DNA from: Trichoplusia ni
Lineage: Eukaryota; Arthropoda; Insecta; Lepidoptera; Noctuidae
Direction: 5' to 3'
NCBI RefSeq assembly: GCF_003590095.1
Contig: NC_039494.1
Coordinates: forward strand, 2,480,001 to 2,544,000
Length of the DNA stretch: 64,000 bases
Below, in pieces: positions 12,216 to 25,285 of this stretch (its first letter is position 1; each line of letters begins with the position of its first letter). A program made the translations under genes and the position numbers. The notes beneath the pieces were generated by a model, which was not told the DNA's origin, did no database searches, and worked only from the letters and a program-made list of their open reading frames with translations.

Positions 12216-12665
12216 ATTGCTTCTCTGCGGGTTTTCCACCACTCAGTTAAGTAAAGAATGGTGATTTTATTGTGATTCTTAATTTTGGTCTAGATAAATT
12301 CATTCACATTTGGGAAAACCAATTAGGTCATCGGTCATTATAATGGAAAAATGACAAGTAAATTGACTAATTACTTATGATTGTGAAATCCAAAGGTATC
12401 AAGTGTTCACTTCTTGGACTGCCGACTAGTGTAACTCAACAAAAATAGAAAACTATTAATGTGATGTAAAGATTTACAAGATAGCTCGGGTCAGTAACGT
12501 GGACGTTGTAATTAGGCGATGAAACGCCAGGAACGAGATGATCACTGATCTGGCTGCGCGCCACACTATCAGCGCCATCTAGCGTGATCTACGAGCACAG
12601 AAATAATCTACACACTTTCGAATAAATAAAGTACATTTTTTTCCAAGTCACCAGTATCATGACCT

Positions 12666-12702
12666 AGGTGTGTTAAATGCCCAACAACTTGGTAACACAC
12701 CT
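12666..12702. repeat. Perfect 10-bp inverted repeat followed by a T run
   Basis: AGGTGTGTTA (12666-12675) pairs with TAACACACCT (12693-12702) across a 17-base loop. Six T follow shortly after. Confidence 0.85.
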
Positions 12703-13061
12703 CCTTTTTTAACTTTTATATTTTTAAAGCGGCCGGTTATTATTATTAGTAGTCTAATAGCCTGGTAAAAGTTGTCTTTGTTAAGAGTAACCAGAATATT
12801 AAGGATTCTAGATTATCAGGTGTGCCGGCGTGATTGTGCATTAAGTGGCCAGTTCAGAAAAGGAATACAGAATGATAGGTATGAAACAAAAGGAGATAAT
12901 TAACGAACAGTATCAAGCGTATTAGTGTTGCACGGTTGATTGCTCCCAAGAGATGTTCGGGCCGTTACCCCTCCAGTACATCTGTAAACATCTTCAAGAT
13001 AAACATCTGACGTTTGACACAAAGCGCGGTTGCGGGAGATACTATCTCAAAACTATCGTCT

Positions 13062-13095
13062 CCCCCCTCTCCCCCTGTCCCCCGCGTATCCCCCC
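13062..13095 (-). other. Strong G-quadruplex motif (four runs of 5-6 G on the minus strand)
   Basis: On the + strand, four C runs lie at 13062-13067, 13071-13075, 13079-13083 and 13090-13095, with spacers of 3, 3 and 6 bases. The minus strand therefore fits a G5+ quadruplex pattern and the + strand an i-motif pattern. It lies in the large intron, in an AT-rich setting. Confidence 0.65.
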
Positions 13096-16000
13096 GACTT
13101 CCTCTCTCCGTCTAATTATTTATTTATGTCCTCCTATCACACCATCGATGCGCTTGAGTGCAAAACTGTGCGGGCATTACACGAATTCATATTTAGAATT
13201 TCGTTATCATCTAGGTAATCTCTCCGACAGTTTAAACTGAAATTAGCGCAATGTCTTCTTCATTTTTTTTTTACTTTTCGCTAATCCGGGAGTTGTTTCC
13301 AAGTGCCACTGTTTGCGACAAACTTTTGTGTTAATCTCTCTCTATTGTCATTTATGTAAATACAAAGAAGGCCCTTTGTCAGTTTTGTGTATTTGACAGT
13401 GTTTTTATCTTATGCTTGAAGTACTTTCTTACTTTGCTGCACAGCGAGTTTTATAATCCTTAAATGCACAAAGCTTAATTATGAGGAGCACTTTATTCAC
13501 GTTGACCCAAAATATTTTTTCTATAGAGTATAATAATTGATAATACTTCGTTTTACACCGGCACGCAACCGTCGGAATATAATTGGACCACAAAAAAAAA
13601 GTTTATGACATCTCACTCATACAAAGTGGCCAGGCCAAGGTGTAATTTGATTGAAAGCACCAAAAAAGTCTCGTAATCATATAATAAGTGGTGGAATAAT
13701 TAGTGGGGGCTTTAGGAGCAGGTGCCTTGCGCACGCGCCGGCCCGAGCCGCTTTTACTGCTCCTCACCCTACAAAAGACAAATGACTGCTACATGACATA
13801 AGATAGTGGCTTAAGTTCTTTACTGCGCTATGCTGCTTTATTATACCTGTATAAAATGTGGGGGATTAACTATTGTTAAGTTGTAAATGTAACTTTTGTA
13901 CCTACGCAATAAAACGGAGCTTCAGCTTTACGTTCATAGACCGTAGCTGACCAAGTTTAGTTCGAAACCAATTTACTGAAATTAGTTTTAGTACAAGTTA
14001 AAACTTCCGTATTCAATATCCACTTATTCAACTGTAGCGCAACATTAGTGATGGGAAGCAAAGTTATCGATAATCGAGAAGCTGTTAAACTTTGTGTCGA
14101 CGTGGACAGTTACGAGGTCTCGTTGGCGGGCTCGTATGAATTAGTGTAGCGTGGTAGCATCGTGAGATTTAGTGCGGACGCCGCCGGACTCTAATTGGAC
14201 TGGGTTCACTGCCACAGGCGCGAAACATTTAAATTTATTGGTTTCCATAATTGTTTTTGAAATGTGAAGTTGGCGCTCCTGCCACATATACTATCTTCAT
14301 TACAAATATCGTTTTCAATAGCAACTGTGTATTGACAATTATTCCCTTATGTAATCAAAGATAAATTCGATATTTTTAGTACAAAGGTATCGCGACTAAA
14401 TTTAAGATAATTTTACTTAAGATATTACGCAACAATAAATCGTTCTAAATATTTCTTAATCCTTATCTGTAACGTTATTAGAACGCTAACAAACTTTATT
14501 ATCAACTAACTAAATTGGAAATGTCAATTTTTATCGACACCCGATAATTGACTTAATATTTTGATAAATCCGTGCCTCGAAATGTACTCAGAGATAAGGA
14601 TAAATCACGATCATACTTTTGTAAACGGACAATTTAATTTCACTTGATATCAACAGTTACGAATCTAATACAGTAATTGCATTTCACTGATTGTCTCATT
14701 CTATGACAACTCAAATGACATTACAATTAAGTTCCGTTTAATTACGTTAGAGTTAAGAAATCGTATATTTCTATGTATCTTTATTTGAATCTACGTAAAA
14801 TGATTGAGAGCATGGCAAAAATGAAACGTTACAATAATAACCGATGCATAAGGCCTCGCTCACACTATAAATCGTGGATGTCGATAAATTTGGCGGGTGT
14901 ATAAATCGTCGTTTCAATTATCCCCCGGAGTAGCAGCTGTCGGCGAACTCCCGACTACTGCCCGGAGTATTTATTTTAATCACGTGCACATATCAAACAC
15001 GACCGTGTTTTATCGACATGTCTACCAACACATCCTTAATTATTAAATTTATTTATTTGAAATTGTATTTTTCGTTTCTATTTGCAGTGGTTGTTTACTA
15101 GTCATTTTCAACGTGTGCTATTGAGGAGAAATTGCAAAAATGTCTGTAATTGCTTACGTTACGGTCGTTATTTTTCCTAATTAAATTGGTTGCGTGATCC
15201 GACAAGCGTTAGGTGGTGTTAAATAGCTGAGGCGCCTCTTGATTAAAGCCAGTCGCCCTATTTGATTCATTGCCACACACGCATATTAAGTACCAGACAT
15301 CAGGTCCTGCACAGCTCTAGGAATACTTAAAAGGCGTTTAGTAAATGCTAAGAGCGTTTAGATCTCCATGTAAGCGAATACGTTAAAAAGTTGAACACCG
15401 ATGGAAAAAGACTGGTATTCCATAATGACTTACTCTTGCAATGTTGAGGAGTAAAAAGTTGTGAATGCGAACCTCCTTGGTGGAGAAATTCTTCTTTTAA
15501 ATGGAGAACTAAAAAAGTAAAAACTATTTATATATTGAACCTTAGATTTTTTGACTGTTGGTAATGTCGTGACGTTACAGCCCCGTTACGATACAGTTTT
15601 CAGCGGGTTGCGCAGGCGCCGGTACGCTCGATCGCAGCGCTAACTAACTATGCGGAACTAATTCACCAGAGACATTACGACAGCCGGTTTTTCTCATTAC
15701 ACACATCAACGAATGCACTTTTTTTAATTGTCCTGATGACAAGATGTTATGCGCAAACTATTTTAGTACATTTTCTAGGGTTGGTTTCGAAACCCTTTGG
15801 GTTATAGCAGATTGGTTTTCAATGTAGCTGAAAGTTATTTCAAAGTTAGCGCGGAACCGTATATTTGGAATGTGTGTTTTTTATATTAATTTATTGTTCA
15901 TTACTAACATTTCCATGTCCATAAATAACTTGGGTCTCAAACTTTTCACCACCACTTGTAAACAGACTACTAATTTCTTGCAATATTATATTCATTCTAG

Positions 16001-19000
16001 TAATTTGTATATAAAATAGTATGTCTTTTCAAATATACGGATATCATATAATATGCTTTCTAATCACACCAAATGTAGTTCATACAAAATAGAAAAGAAC
16101 CTCATTCAAATTTATGAATTTTAATCTCGTCTAGTCTAGACTAATCTAGGATAGGTATAAAAACAAACGAACGAATATCCGAAATTTAAAATTGCGGTCC
16201 AAAATTTTACTAATATGATTAATTCTTATGTGCGAATAAGCACATTTAAAGATAGGATTCAAACTGTTATGTATATTCTAATTATATTTTTTGTTTTTCG
16301 GAAAATACTATTACTGTCCTGAGAAAACAGAATTTGAGGTATACCTTAATTAAACATAATAATATCACTCAGCGTTGCATCAATACTATTAACAATTTCA
16401 CTACAAAACAATTGACATAATATACTTCAAAACGACACATTATTTTTATTGTTTTTAATAACAGCTCGACATATTCTGCGTACGTCTGTGTGGGCTCCGC
16501 CGGCGTCCGCTGCGCCCAATTGACAACGTCTTGTTTGTTTGTCCTCCATGCTACATATCCCGCGCCCTTAATTGCAACTTTCAACACGATTGTCGCGACG
16601 GCTTTTTTGTCTGTCAGTATGTTGCATTTGTTTATTGTTGTAGGATGAATGTCGAATAGTTTTTAATTAGGAACTTTTTGTTCATTTTTATTATTATTAA
16701 ATATTTTTAATAATTTTTTACTTACAAATCAAGTACTGATATTATGATATTATGAACAAGATTCTTATATCCATGATCACAATGAAAACGTTTGATTTTC
16801 ATTTTGTATAGGAAATATTTAACAGCTTACCATTCCCAAAGCTAAGAGCCATTACACAAACATTGATCAAGATTCGAGTAACGAGTTATGGCTAACTTGT
16901 TAATATCGACATCGAGATTCAAGCTTCCTTGAAATTATCAGTTTCGAAGCATTTCTAGACCATATTATGTTGATCCCATCGTAGATTAGTTTGAGAACAG
17001 CTTAGGTGTTTAGGGACATCGGTAATATAGTGTGACGTGTATTTGTAACTTATCTGCAAACTCATAAATAACTGATTTGCTAAATGACAGCTTGTATCAA
17101 GCGGTGGTTGGCGGGAAAGCTTGTAAGAAAAACATAATATAATTTTAGCGTTGTATTCTAAATTTAAATTTATTTCGGCCATTGAGATGTTTGACAACTA
17201 TATTTTTTTTCAGAGACAAAAAGATTCGTCTAGTCATGTTGAAAAAACAAAAATGATATATTTTTTTAATTTTTAAAAGAAGATATTCAGGCGCTGGCAT
17301 TGATTGGCATGAAAACATTAGATTGAATGGTTTATTCAAATAAATTCCTGAGCTGACTAAATCGTTAAAGCAGATCGGCTAATAAAATACATTGACAGCA
17401 CATTTCTATTTGGTTTTATGCGTAAGAAAGGTGCAAAAATTAAAGGCGATGGGCCACGCGACATGTAACGTAAGATGCCAATTAAATTATCCCTCGCCGC
17501 AACTTCGAGCAATAAATTCTTAGCTGTTATACAGTATATTATAAGAGACAGTTTCCTGACATTTTTTCTTCTCACATATTATTTGTTCGTTAAAGATTTT
17601 ACAGAAGTTGTCGGTTGCTTCGCGTAGAGTTTCATTAGTAAAATGGAAAAAAAGAATGTGGGTAGTTAAAGAAAATTCTGTAACAGCAATAGTTATTGGT
17701 GTACCGCCAAGAACTGAAATCAAGATTAATTTAAAAAACCCTTTTTTTAATCCTCTAAGATATCCAACTACACGAACGATTTTTCGCTGTAATCTAAGAA
17801 AAAAAGAATCTGGAAAATTCAAATCAGTCAGTTCTTTTTCACAAAACATTCAATTAATTTCTCAACAACTTAATATAATATTTCATTTCATCGAGAATTT
17901 CTACAAAAACCGCTTTCTCCCACTTTGGAACTGTCAAATGAGTCTCTCACGATTCACACGTCATAAACGATCAATTATTTCTTATTATAATGAGCTTTAA
18001 TGTAAAACGTTGAAAAACTCGCACGCGACGGCTAAAGTGTCGCCAGTTCGTCGCAAATTAATAAAACAATGCAACTGTATGACAGACTTGTTTATCATTT
18101 AAAATTGACGTGACAATAGCTCTTAAATCATATGAAAGTTTTTGCTGAAATTATCACCGTATCACTGAATGCAATGATTTTGAATACTTGTTCGAGAAAC
18201 TATTTTTTTTTTTCTTTTTTTCTGCGTGATGATCGAGAATGCTATGGAAGGAAAACGAATAAACTGATTCATGCAAATGGGTAATTCGCCTTCATTTAAC
18301 TTAAGTTATGTATCGTTTATCAAAATAAACGCAAGACATACATAGGATAGTAACTAATCTTATGAGGAAACAGAAAAAGCAATTCATGAAAATTAAGCCA
18401 TAATAAACGGAAATAATAATCCTCATCATATCATACCATAATCATGAAATATTGCTCAATAAATATTTGTAAAAATACAAAAGAATTAAACCCAATGTAA
18501 ATAACGTGCTAATTGCGTTAAAAAAGAAAGTAATTGCAATTACTCACTACGGGGAACTTAAAAAACCAATTAAATTGAAGCAAGCGCTGTCAAAATCTTT
18601 AACATCGAACTGCTTTGCACTATTCATCATCTGCTAAGGTTTTATTGCCAACTAAACTATAAATCACTCGTATTGTAAATTATAGGTGCATTGCATAGAA
18701 AAAAGAGCAAAACACATGTAACAATTACTGGCTAAACGTTTCCAGCCAGCCATTATTTAGGTAAACATTGACAATGAGTGTTGCAGATAAAAAATAAAGT
18801 CCCACAAGGCATTATCGATTTCAATACAGCAATTTACAAGAGTTTTTGCTGGTTAATAGGTGTGTTGTTTTTGCTATAATTGGTGTTAATACTTAAATAT
18901 GCGGTGTGGATCGATTGAATTTTTATTGGATCTTATCTGATCATTTGCTTGATCTTTATGTGAACATTGTTATGAGCTGATGTTTTTGTGCCTGTGGCAG

Positions 19001-19930
19001 CGAACACTACTATTTGCGTTAAAAGTTGACTATCGATTGCTTTGGAGATACGTAACTAAACATCTTAAAAGTGCCCGAATCAATATTATTCATATCTTTA
19101 TAGTTTAAGATGCGAAACAGTACTAAAAGAACGATAAACTTATAGGTACCAGCTACCTGTTTCTATGACGTTCATGATTAATATCGATATAATCAGCGAT
19201 CCCGAGTGCACCCCATCTAGATACCAGCTAAAGGTGGCTACATCTCGTTTACAACGCTTTGTTTCGCAACAATAACGTGTCAAGTCTGTTTTATCGAACA
19301 TTACACCACAGTTTTACTGCTCCGCGATTGGTTCGTACATCGCTGTTCTGTTTCATTACAATATTTATGTCCAATAAAAGGCATGTTCGCCGTTTTCCAA
19401 CAATTAACGACATAATAAAGCTTTCTAGCGGTTGGAAAAATTACAGTGAGGGGCCGTGAGCAACATTTTCCATGGCATTGTGGTATGAGCCTGTTATTTT
19501 CCCATTTGAGCGGTTTTATGGCTGTGTTTGTGCAGATGAGTGCAGATAGCGTAATAAGCGCACTCTCCGTCCTAGAAACATAACGCAATTATTCGCACGC
19601 ACAACGAGACGCAATACGCGTTTGTTCTTTACGTATATTTCGCTTTGTCACGCCACCATTGCGTTGTTTTTTCGAATATATAACACCCTATCCGATGTTA
19701 GCAGTCGATGTAACACGTGCTAACAAAAACGTACATATCTCACAGTTGGGTTGCACATGGTTGTAAAGTTGAGTTTTATTTTTAATTACAAAACAATTTT
19801 CTTAAAGTTCCGAGTACTCTTTATGGGTATTTTATAACCGCAGATACAAGGCTTTTCTTCCATAGCAACAGCGAAAGCAACAATTAAATTACGAAATAAT
19901 TTATTTATAGTCTAAGTCGGTAACCCACAA

Positions 19931-20140
19931 TCCCTACTAATATTATTAATGCGAAAGTAACTCTGTCTGTTACGCTTTCACGTCTAAACCACTGAACTAA
20001 TTTTAATAAAATTTGGTATAGCGATAGCGTTGACCTTGAGAAAGAACATAGGATAGTTTTTATCCCGGACTTTTGAAGAGTGTCTTGGAAACGCGATATA
20101 ACCGACCTCGACGCGGGCGAAGCCGCGGGCGAAAAGCTAG
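19931..20140 (+). mobile_element. Lep1-like non-autonomous Helitron (210 bp)
   Basis: The element starts with TCCCTACTAATATT and ends in CTAG, a match to the CTRR end of Helitrons. It sits between an A (19930) and a T (20141), the Helitron target rule. About ten bases before the end is a short hairpin, CGCGG-GCGAAG-CCGCG. Internal words such as GCGAAAGTAACTCTGTCTG, AACCACTGAAC and CATAGGATAGTTTTTATCCC match the abundant lepidopteran repeat that I associate with the name Lep1. It has no coding capacity. It lies within the large intron, in the sense direction of the gene. Confidence 0.82.
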
Positions 20141-23100
20141 TACGTATATATACTTAGGTAGTAGTAAATGCTGGCAGCCATATTGTTCATAGTTTATTCA
20201 GTATGGCGTGTCGAGTCGATATTACATTGACATCCAGATGCATGTGGTGCATGCTCGCTACTGTTACATTAACCCTGAACTGAATTGCACGAAACTACAT
20301 AAAATATGGATGAGAAATAAAAATAACCATGTTTGTGCTGTAAGGGGCGGTATCGTGTAGTTTTGACGTAATGTTAATTGTGTTATATTTGGATTTGAAA
20401 TGAATATAACTTTTTAAAGTAAAGAAATAATTTGAGCTTTTAATGAGTATTTTTTGAAGCCAGAACTAGAATTTTCAATAATAAGGCAACGTATAATAGT
20501 TAGTAAACTAAACTAAATTCAGGAACATAATAGTTAAATTTTTTGGGTTAATTATGAATTGTTATATTTTACCAAAATATTACAAAAGTAGGCATCCTCA
20601 ACTATGAAACATCACCGGGCAGCCCTAGCCACAATTGTATGCAATATTTACTTACCTCGCATAACACCATTTAAGCAGGTCGTCATAACCTAAGGTAGAA
20701 CAATAATATTTCAACCCCACAACAAAGCCTGATTTCAACGTATTTCAACCCAATTTCACCCCGTTTCAACCCACATTTGACGTTACCTCTCGTGCCGAGA
20801 TCGTTGCATGCAAATGCATGTTACATTTGTGAACGAATTCATTGCCGTATGACGGTTATATTTCTGAACGTACCTAATTACGAGGCACTGGAAACTTTGC
20901 GGTGATAACGTAAAGCGCATACTAAGCAGCTACAAGGAATATGTGCTGCAAAAATGTTTGAGGAAGTTCATGTGCCAAAGGTTTTGTACAACTGCATCTT
21001 TAAGTTGAACCTGACAATTTAAAACATAACTTTTATGTCACACCCAAAGATTGGCGATCCATGTCAGTTATATCTATCGTCGGTTTTTGGCCTGAAAACA
21101 GGATACGCTTCTTTAATGCTTACCTGGCCGAATAGCACAATAAGGTAAATAGAAAGAAAAAAATAAAATAGTCTATATTAATCACTTGAGAAGAGTACTT
21201 AGAAAGGATTAAGGAAAATCAAATACTATAAATGTTAAGTGTAAGCTCATATGTCACATCAAATTCTTACTCGTAAATCAACGTAACTGTTTACCCGCGC
21301 ATGCTTCGCTAGTACATAATTCATACTCTACCCATTTCCTTATATAGTCCGCTGCATACATGTACAGCATACACGCCAACCCATCTGAACAGCCCGGAGA
21401 GTGGGAACAGGCAGACGTAATTAAACTGGTATAATGACCAGTTATTAAGCAATTTCTGCGGCAACGAGGCGGATGTCTTGTCAGGTCTATACACCCGTAT
21501 ATCTGCGCCTTCCGGCACCCACCCATGGACGAACACATAATCCTTCGATGCCATTGTTTTGCATACAAACTAACCGATACCCATTGTGAAGCCACCGCTT
21601 TAATAGACACCTTCATGAACTACCTCTAACATTCCAACATAATAATTGATATTAATTTATTCCTGAAATAGAATTCATTAGCGGATCATATTACAAATTA
21701 ATTTCCATTACAAATTTGTTTGTCTATGTTAACGGCCATAAAAATTTAAAAACGTATAATCAGGACTACGCCCAGATTCGTATCTAAAAGTCATCACTTA
21801 TATTTTATTCATAGTTTATTTGCATCTTATTGAATTATTATTTTTATTATGAACGATAAAACGAGAACGTACTTTCTAACAAGGAACTAATTTGCAATAA
21901 TTGATACGGAAAAATAAAAACTAGCAGACCGTTTTACGGGTGCTCGCTCCAGTAAGCAATTAAGAAAAAATATAGCTAGCAAAGGCTTCGCAATGACCTA
22001 ATTTGGTTGCAGTCTAAATCTGCCGGCATGCAGTGGTGTTAATGCATTTTATATTGGTTCAATTGGGAGGAGCGACGGCGCGGTATGCGCGATGTGTGGG
22101 CGATTCGCGGGAACGCATTAGGGACGCCGGGATCTGGCACGCACTGAACTACGCAGTACTTTACTAACAGATTAATGAAGTTTTATCACTGTCCGTCTGG
22201 AGGAATCGGACTTTGCTCAGACTCATAGATTGTGTTTATTCATTTTGCATAGACTTATCTATAGTAGCCGAGACACTGGATAGTACATTGAAGGGAGCTA
22301 ACGAGTTTGATTTTCCTCATCCTTGAATGATTTATTAGACATTACATTCTGCACTTCTAAATCTTGTAAGCTACTATATAATTTCAGGCAAGTTAAGCCA
22401 ATTGTACATGGCCAAAAACAAACACAAACAAGGACAGGTCATGCGCATGGGCTGCGTCGGCGCAGGCGCAATGCAATCGTGCGTTTAGGGCCCACATGCC
22501 GCCGCCAAGTTCCCTGGAAGGCGATGAATAACTCATTGTCCGTTCGTCCGTCCGTCGTGACGCACGCTTCTTAGAAACAACACGATGCAAAGCAGAAGTG
22601 ACCGACATAGTTGACCCGAGAATTTGGCAAAGAAACTGCACAGATATGGAAAAATTTCGCTTACCCTTATCTGATTACGTTCAGCATGTTGGCAACTCTC
22701 TGCTTCTAAATGATCATAGCAATCGAGATCTCGTCCCTTTTATTGTTTGCATGTAAACATATGACAAGCTTTTTGTTTCTCCTCATCATTACGATAACCC
22801 TCATAGCAAATGTAAGTACTTAAAGGAATATGTAAATCATTCTGAGTAGCCATCTTTATTATGCGGAAATTCGTCCACAGTATAGGTAGTTGAGGGCCTT
22901 AACACGAAAACGCGCGTCACCGCAGTTTCCCACCAAACGGGCGCAGTGCATCGGTGCACTAATTAGGATGCGTGGAGTGACGCCGGCGACGGCGGCATCG
23001 GACACCAAACAGCTGAATATTCGCACACAACTATTGTGATACCATTTTATGGTTTCGGCTTGCCTTTATACTCAGTAGTTAGCATTCTAAATTGGTACCG

Positions 23101-23449
23101 CAGACGTTTTTTCATACCGCTAAATGTCGTGTCAGAGCAATAAAATGGAATACTGGCGGTTTAAAAATTGTGTGATTCAACATGGAACAATTACGACTTA
23201 TTAGCCTCGTTCAGAATATTGTGATGTTTCAATTAGGGGAATATTATATTCAGAGTGTATAATTTAGTTGATACGTGTTCTGATTGTTAAAAGTAAATCC
23301 TAGATGTGCTTGTTTTATTTTATACATTGTTTTACGACGGTGTATTATTTCTAGTTGGTTATGACAATGAGATCGTTTGTGTTTTGTTTTGCATTTTACG
23401 TTACTCATTTATCATTTTGATTGACCAATATTCAATTCCTTGTTAACAG

Positions 23450-23663
23450 GTAAACCGGCCTCTCACGATGAAGAAAGAAGGCATCCAGACCAGGAATCGC
23501 AAGCTGAGTAGTAAAAGTAAGAAGAAGAAGGGGGGCATGGGCATGGGGGGTGGCGGTGCATGTGCGCTCGCCCTCGGCGGGGTCATGGGGGACATGATCA
23601 AGCCCCTGGGGGACGCCACCAAAGGCTTTGGGGGCTCGGCCTTCCCATCCGCAATGGACTTCG
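23450..23663 (+). CDS. pnr: GATA factor (pannier / GATA-beta class), exon with basic tail and Gly/Met-rich linker
   Basis: The exon has 214 bp: 71 codons plus one base of the next. It opens with VNRPLTMKKEGIQTRNRK followed by LSSKSKKKK, the basic extension that follows the C-finger in GATA factors. In the family this tail adds minor-groove DNA contacts and acts as a nuclear localisation signal. NRPLTM, IQTRNRK and the SSKSKKKK run point to the pannier class. A low-complexity part (GGMGMGGGG, then ALALGGVMGDM, GGSAFPSAMDF) follows with no known fold. Base use is sharply G-rich, with several runs of four to six G, unlike the AT-rich introns on both sides, as expected of a coding exon. The donor is TTCG|GTGAGT in phase 1. 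If intron 3 were retained, the frame would stay open for about 56 codons and stop at 23831-23833. Confidence 0.95.
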
Positions 23664-25145
23664 GTGAGTTCCCGATGATATTACATTTACTTGTTAAAAT
23701 TTTGAAAGTTTTTGTAGTTAATTTTTTTGAATACACGTTTCCGAAATGTATATTCATCTTGAACTTATCTCAGCCTTTACTAACACCTTTAACACAAGAC
23801 AAAAAGCTTTCTTTTAGCACCGTAATAATATAAATTCATGCTTTTAAAGTAACCAAACTAGATTCAACGAGCTTTGCAATATAAGCTTTTGTAGAAGTAC
23901 GACTGTATTCATAAAATAATAATGTACTGAACGATCCATTATTTCCAAAAACGCCTTTAAAACATATTTGTTTATTATTACGTTATCAGGTTTCTTAACG
24001 CCCTATATTATGTAAAACATTTAGTAAATCTACATTTAGAGTAGTTGTAAATTATTTGGTAATTTTATTCCGTACTAATAGTCATTAAAATAAATAAGTT
24101 TCAAATTACCCAGTCATTCTAATTTATTGCCATTTTCAAGGACAATATATTCATTAGGATTTTGAAACTGTCACTTTTATTTATCTATATTTTTTATAAG
24201 ATAGTAATCTAGATATATATGTATATCTCCATGCAATTATATTAGTTTAAATGTTACCAAATGCGTCACTACTACGTAATTTGTTTTTAAATTTTTATTC
24301 ATTTGGTGTCTAGAAACTTCAATAGAAGACTGTTATTTAAAATTAAAATAATTGTAAATTAGTGTCACACATTTGAAACGAACAAAATTTGTCAATGTTT
24401 GTCTTATGCAAATAGATTCTTTGATGTTAAGGCTACGATCGTTATGTGTTAACTGAAATTTGAGACTCTCAATTTTGTTGACTGCTTTAATATGTAGGTC
24501 TATAACACTAACGTAAGAAATGCAGCTTTAAGTGTTGAAACGAAAGCTTAACTAAACTAAATTAATTTTAATAATCTCACCGTCCAATTTAAATTGCCTT
24601 TAAAAATAAGTTTGCTTAATTAAGGTATACTAAGTAATGAGTTAATGAAGGGAAAATATTATCCGTATCGGAGTTATCTTTGCGGTTACGAGATGAATAG
24701 GATCTAAGTGAAGACTGGTTCCCAACCATTACTTGTAATTAAATGCATTTATTTGAACTTGTATGTAAAGCCGAGAGAATTAAGGCGTTTTTGCATTTAA
24801 GTGGTTTCTGTTGGGAGATTGAGATTATCATTAGAGTTATTTTTAATTTCTAAAAGGAGGTTTATTTGTGTAGTTTTATTCTATGCTTCTTAATCGAAAT
24901 GTTTCTGTTATTGCCAGCACGCTTAAAATCTACAACTCTACTACTTTCCTCAAATATAATATTTCTTCAATGCATAAATGCAATGCTCAAATGAAAACGC
25001 TCCTAAACTTAGACCACCCATGTAACATACTAAAATAAAAAAAATCTGTAAATCATTTTAAGACCATACCCCAATCGCTTACCTACCAAGCTACAAACCC
25101 TGTAATATTGCCAGTAATACTAACCTCATCCTCTGTTGTCACCAG
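23664..25145 (+). other. pnr: Intron (1,482 bp)
   Basis: The donor is GTGAGT at 23664 and the acceptor is TTGTCACCAG ending at 25145. The intron is in phase 1: G from the left exon joins GT from the right exon to make a glycine codon. Two further AGs lie 5 and 11 bases downstream, but using either would shift the frame. The content is AT-rich with no recognisable repeat or RNA gene. Confidence 0.88.
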
Positions 25146-25285
25146 GTCAGCACCAGGTCGGTCTGGTGCACCCCGCGGCGGCCCACATGTCGCACTGGTA
25201 CGGGGCGCCGCACCAGGGCTTTGCCCCGCCGCCTGCATCACACAACCCCTATCACCACCATCACCTCGCGCAGCTCAATTCTATG
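25146..25285 (+). CDS. pnr: GATA factor (pannier / GATA-beta class), exon rich in His, Pro and Ala
   Basis: The exon has 140 bp and completes a split glycine codon, then gives 45 residues: QHQVGLVHPAAAHMSHWYG, then APHQGFAPPPASHNPYHHHH and LAQLNSM. The composition (His, Pro, Ala, Tyr, with a four-histidine run) is typical of the disordered activation regions of GATA factors. No domain is recognised. The exon is GC-rich against AT-rich introns. Both ends fit: the acceptor joins in phase with the previous exon and the donor is CTATG|GTAAGT in phase 0. Read-through into the next intron would add 17 residues before a stop at 25337-25339. The other frame open across the exon (from 25108) is a shadow: it does not match the splice phase. 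Confidence 0.92.

Larger units (their letters stand above)
5493..23449 (+). other. pnr: Very large intron (17,957 bp) between zinc finger and basic tail
   Basis: The donor is GTAAGT at 5493 and the acceptor is TTGTTAACAG ending at 23449. The intron splits the C-finger from its basic tail in phase 0. No further exon of the gene could be recognised inside. Contents supported from sequence are a composite repeat near the donor (5512-5805), a degenerate tRNA-like piece (9348-9358), inverted repeats (8844-8884, 10564-10590, 12666-12702), an ATCGAT/GATA cluster (12050-12215), a C-rich G-quadruplex tract (13062-13095) and a Lep1-like Helitron (19931-20140). The rest is AT-rich DNA in which I see nothing definite. 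Open frames of 60-130 codons occur on both strands and none shows a known domain. Introns this long in developmental regulators often hold enhancers, but here that is inference. Confidence 0.85.

Noticed and set aside
25150..25157. Alternative acceptor AGs 5 and 11 bases inside the exon at 25146
   Set aside because: Either would shift the reading frame; only 25145 keeps it open.
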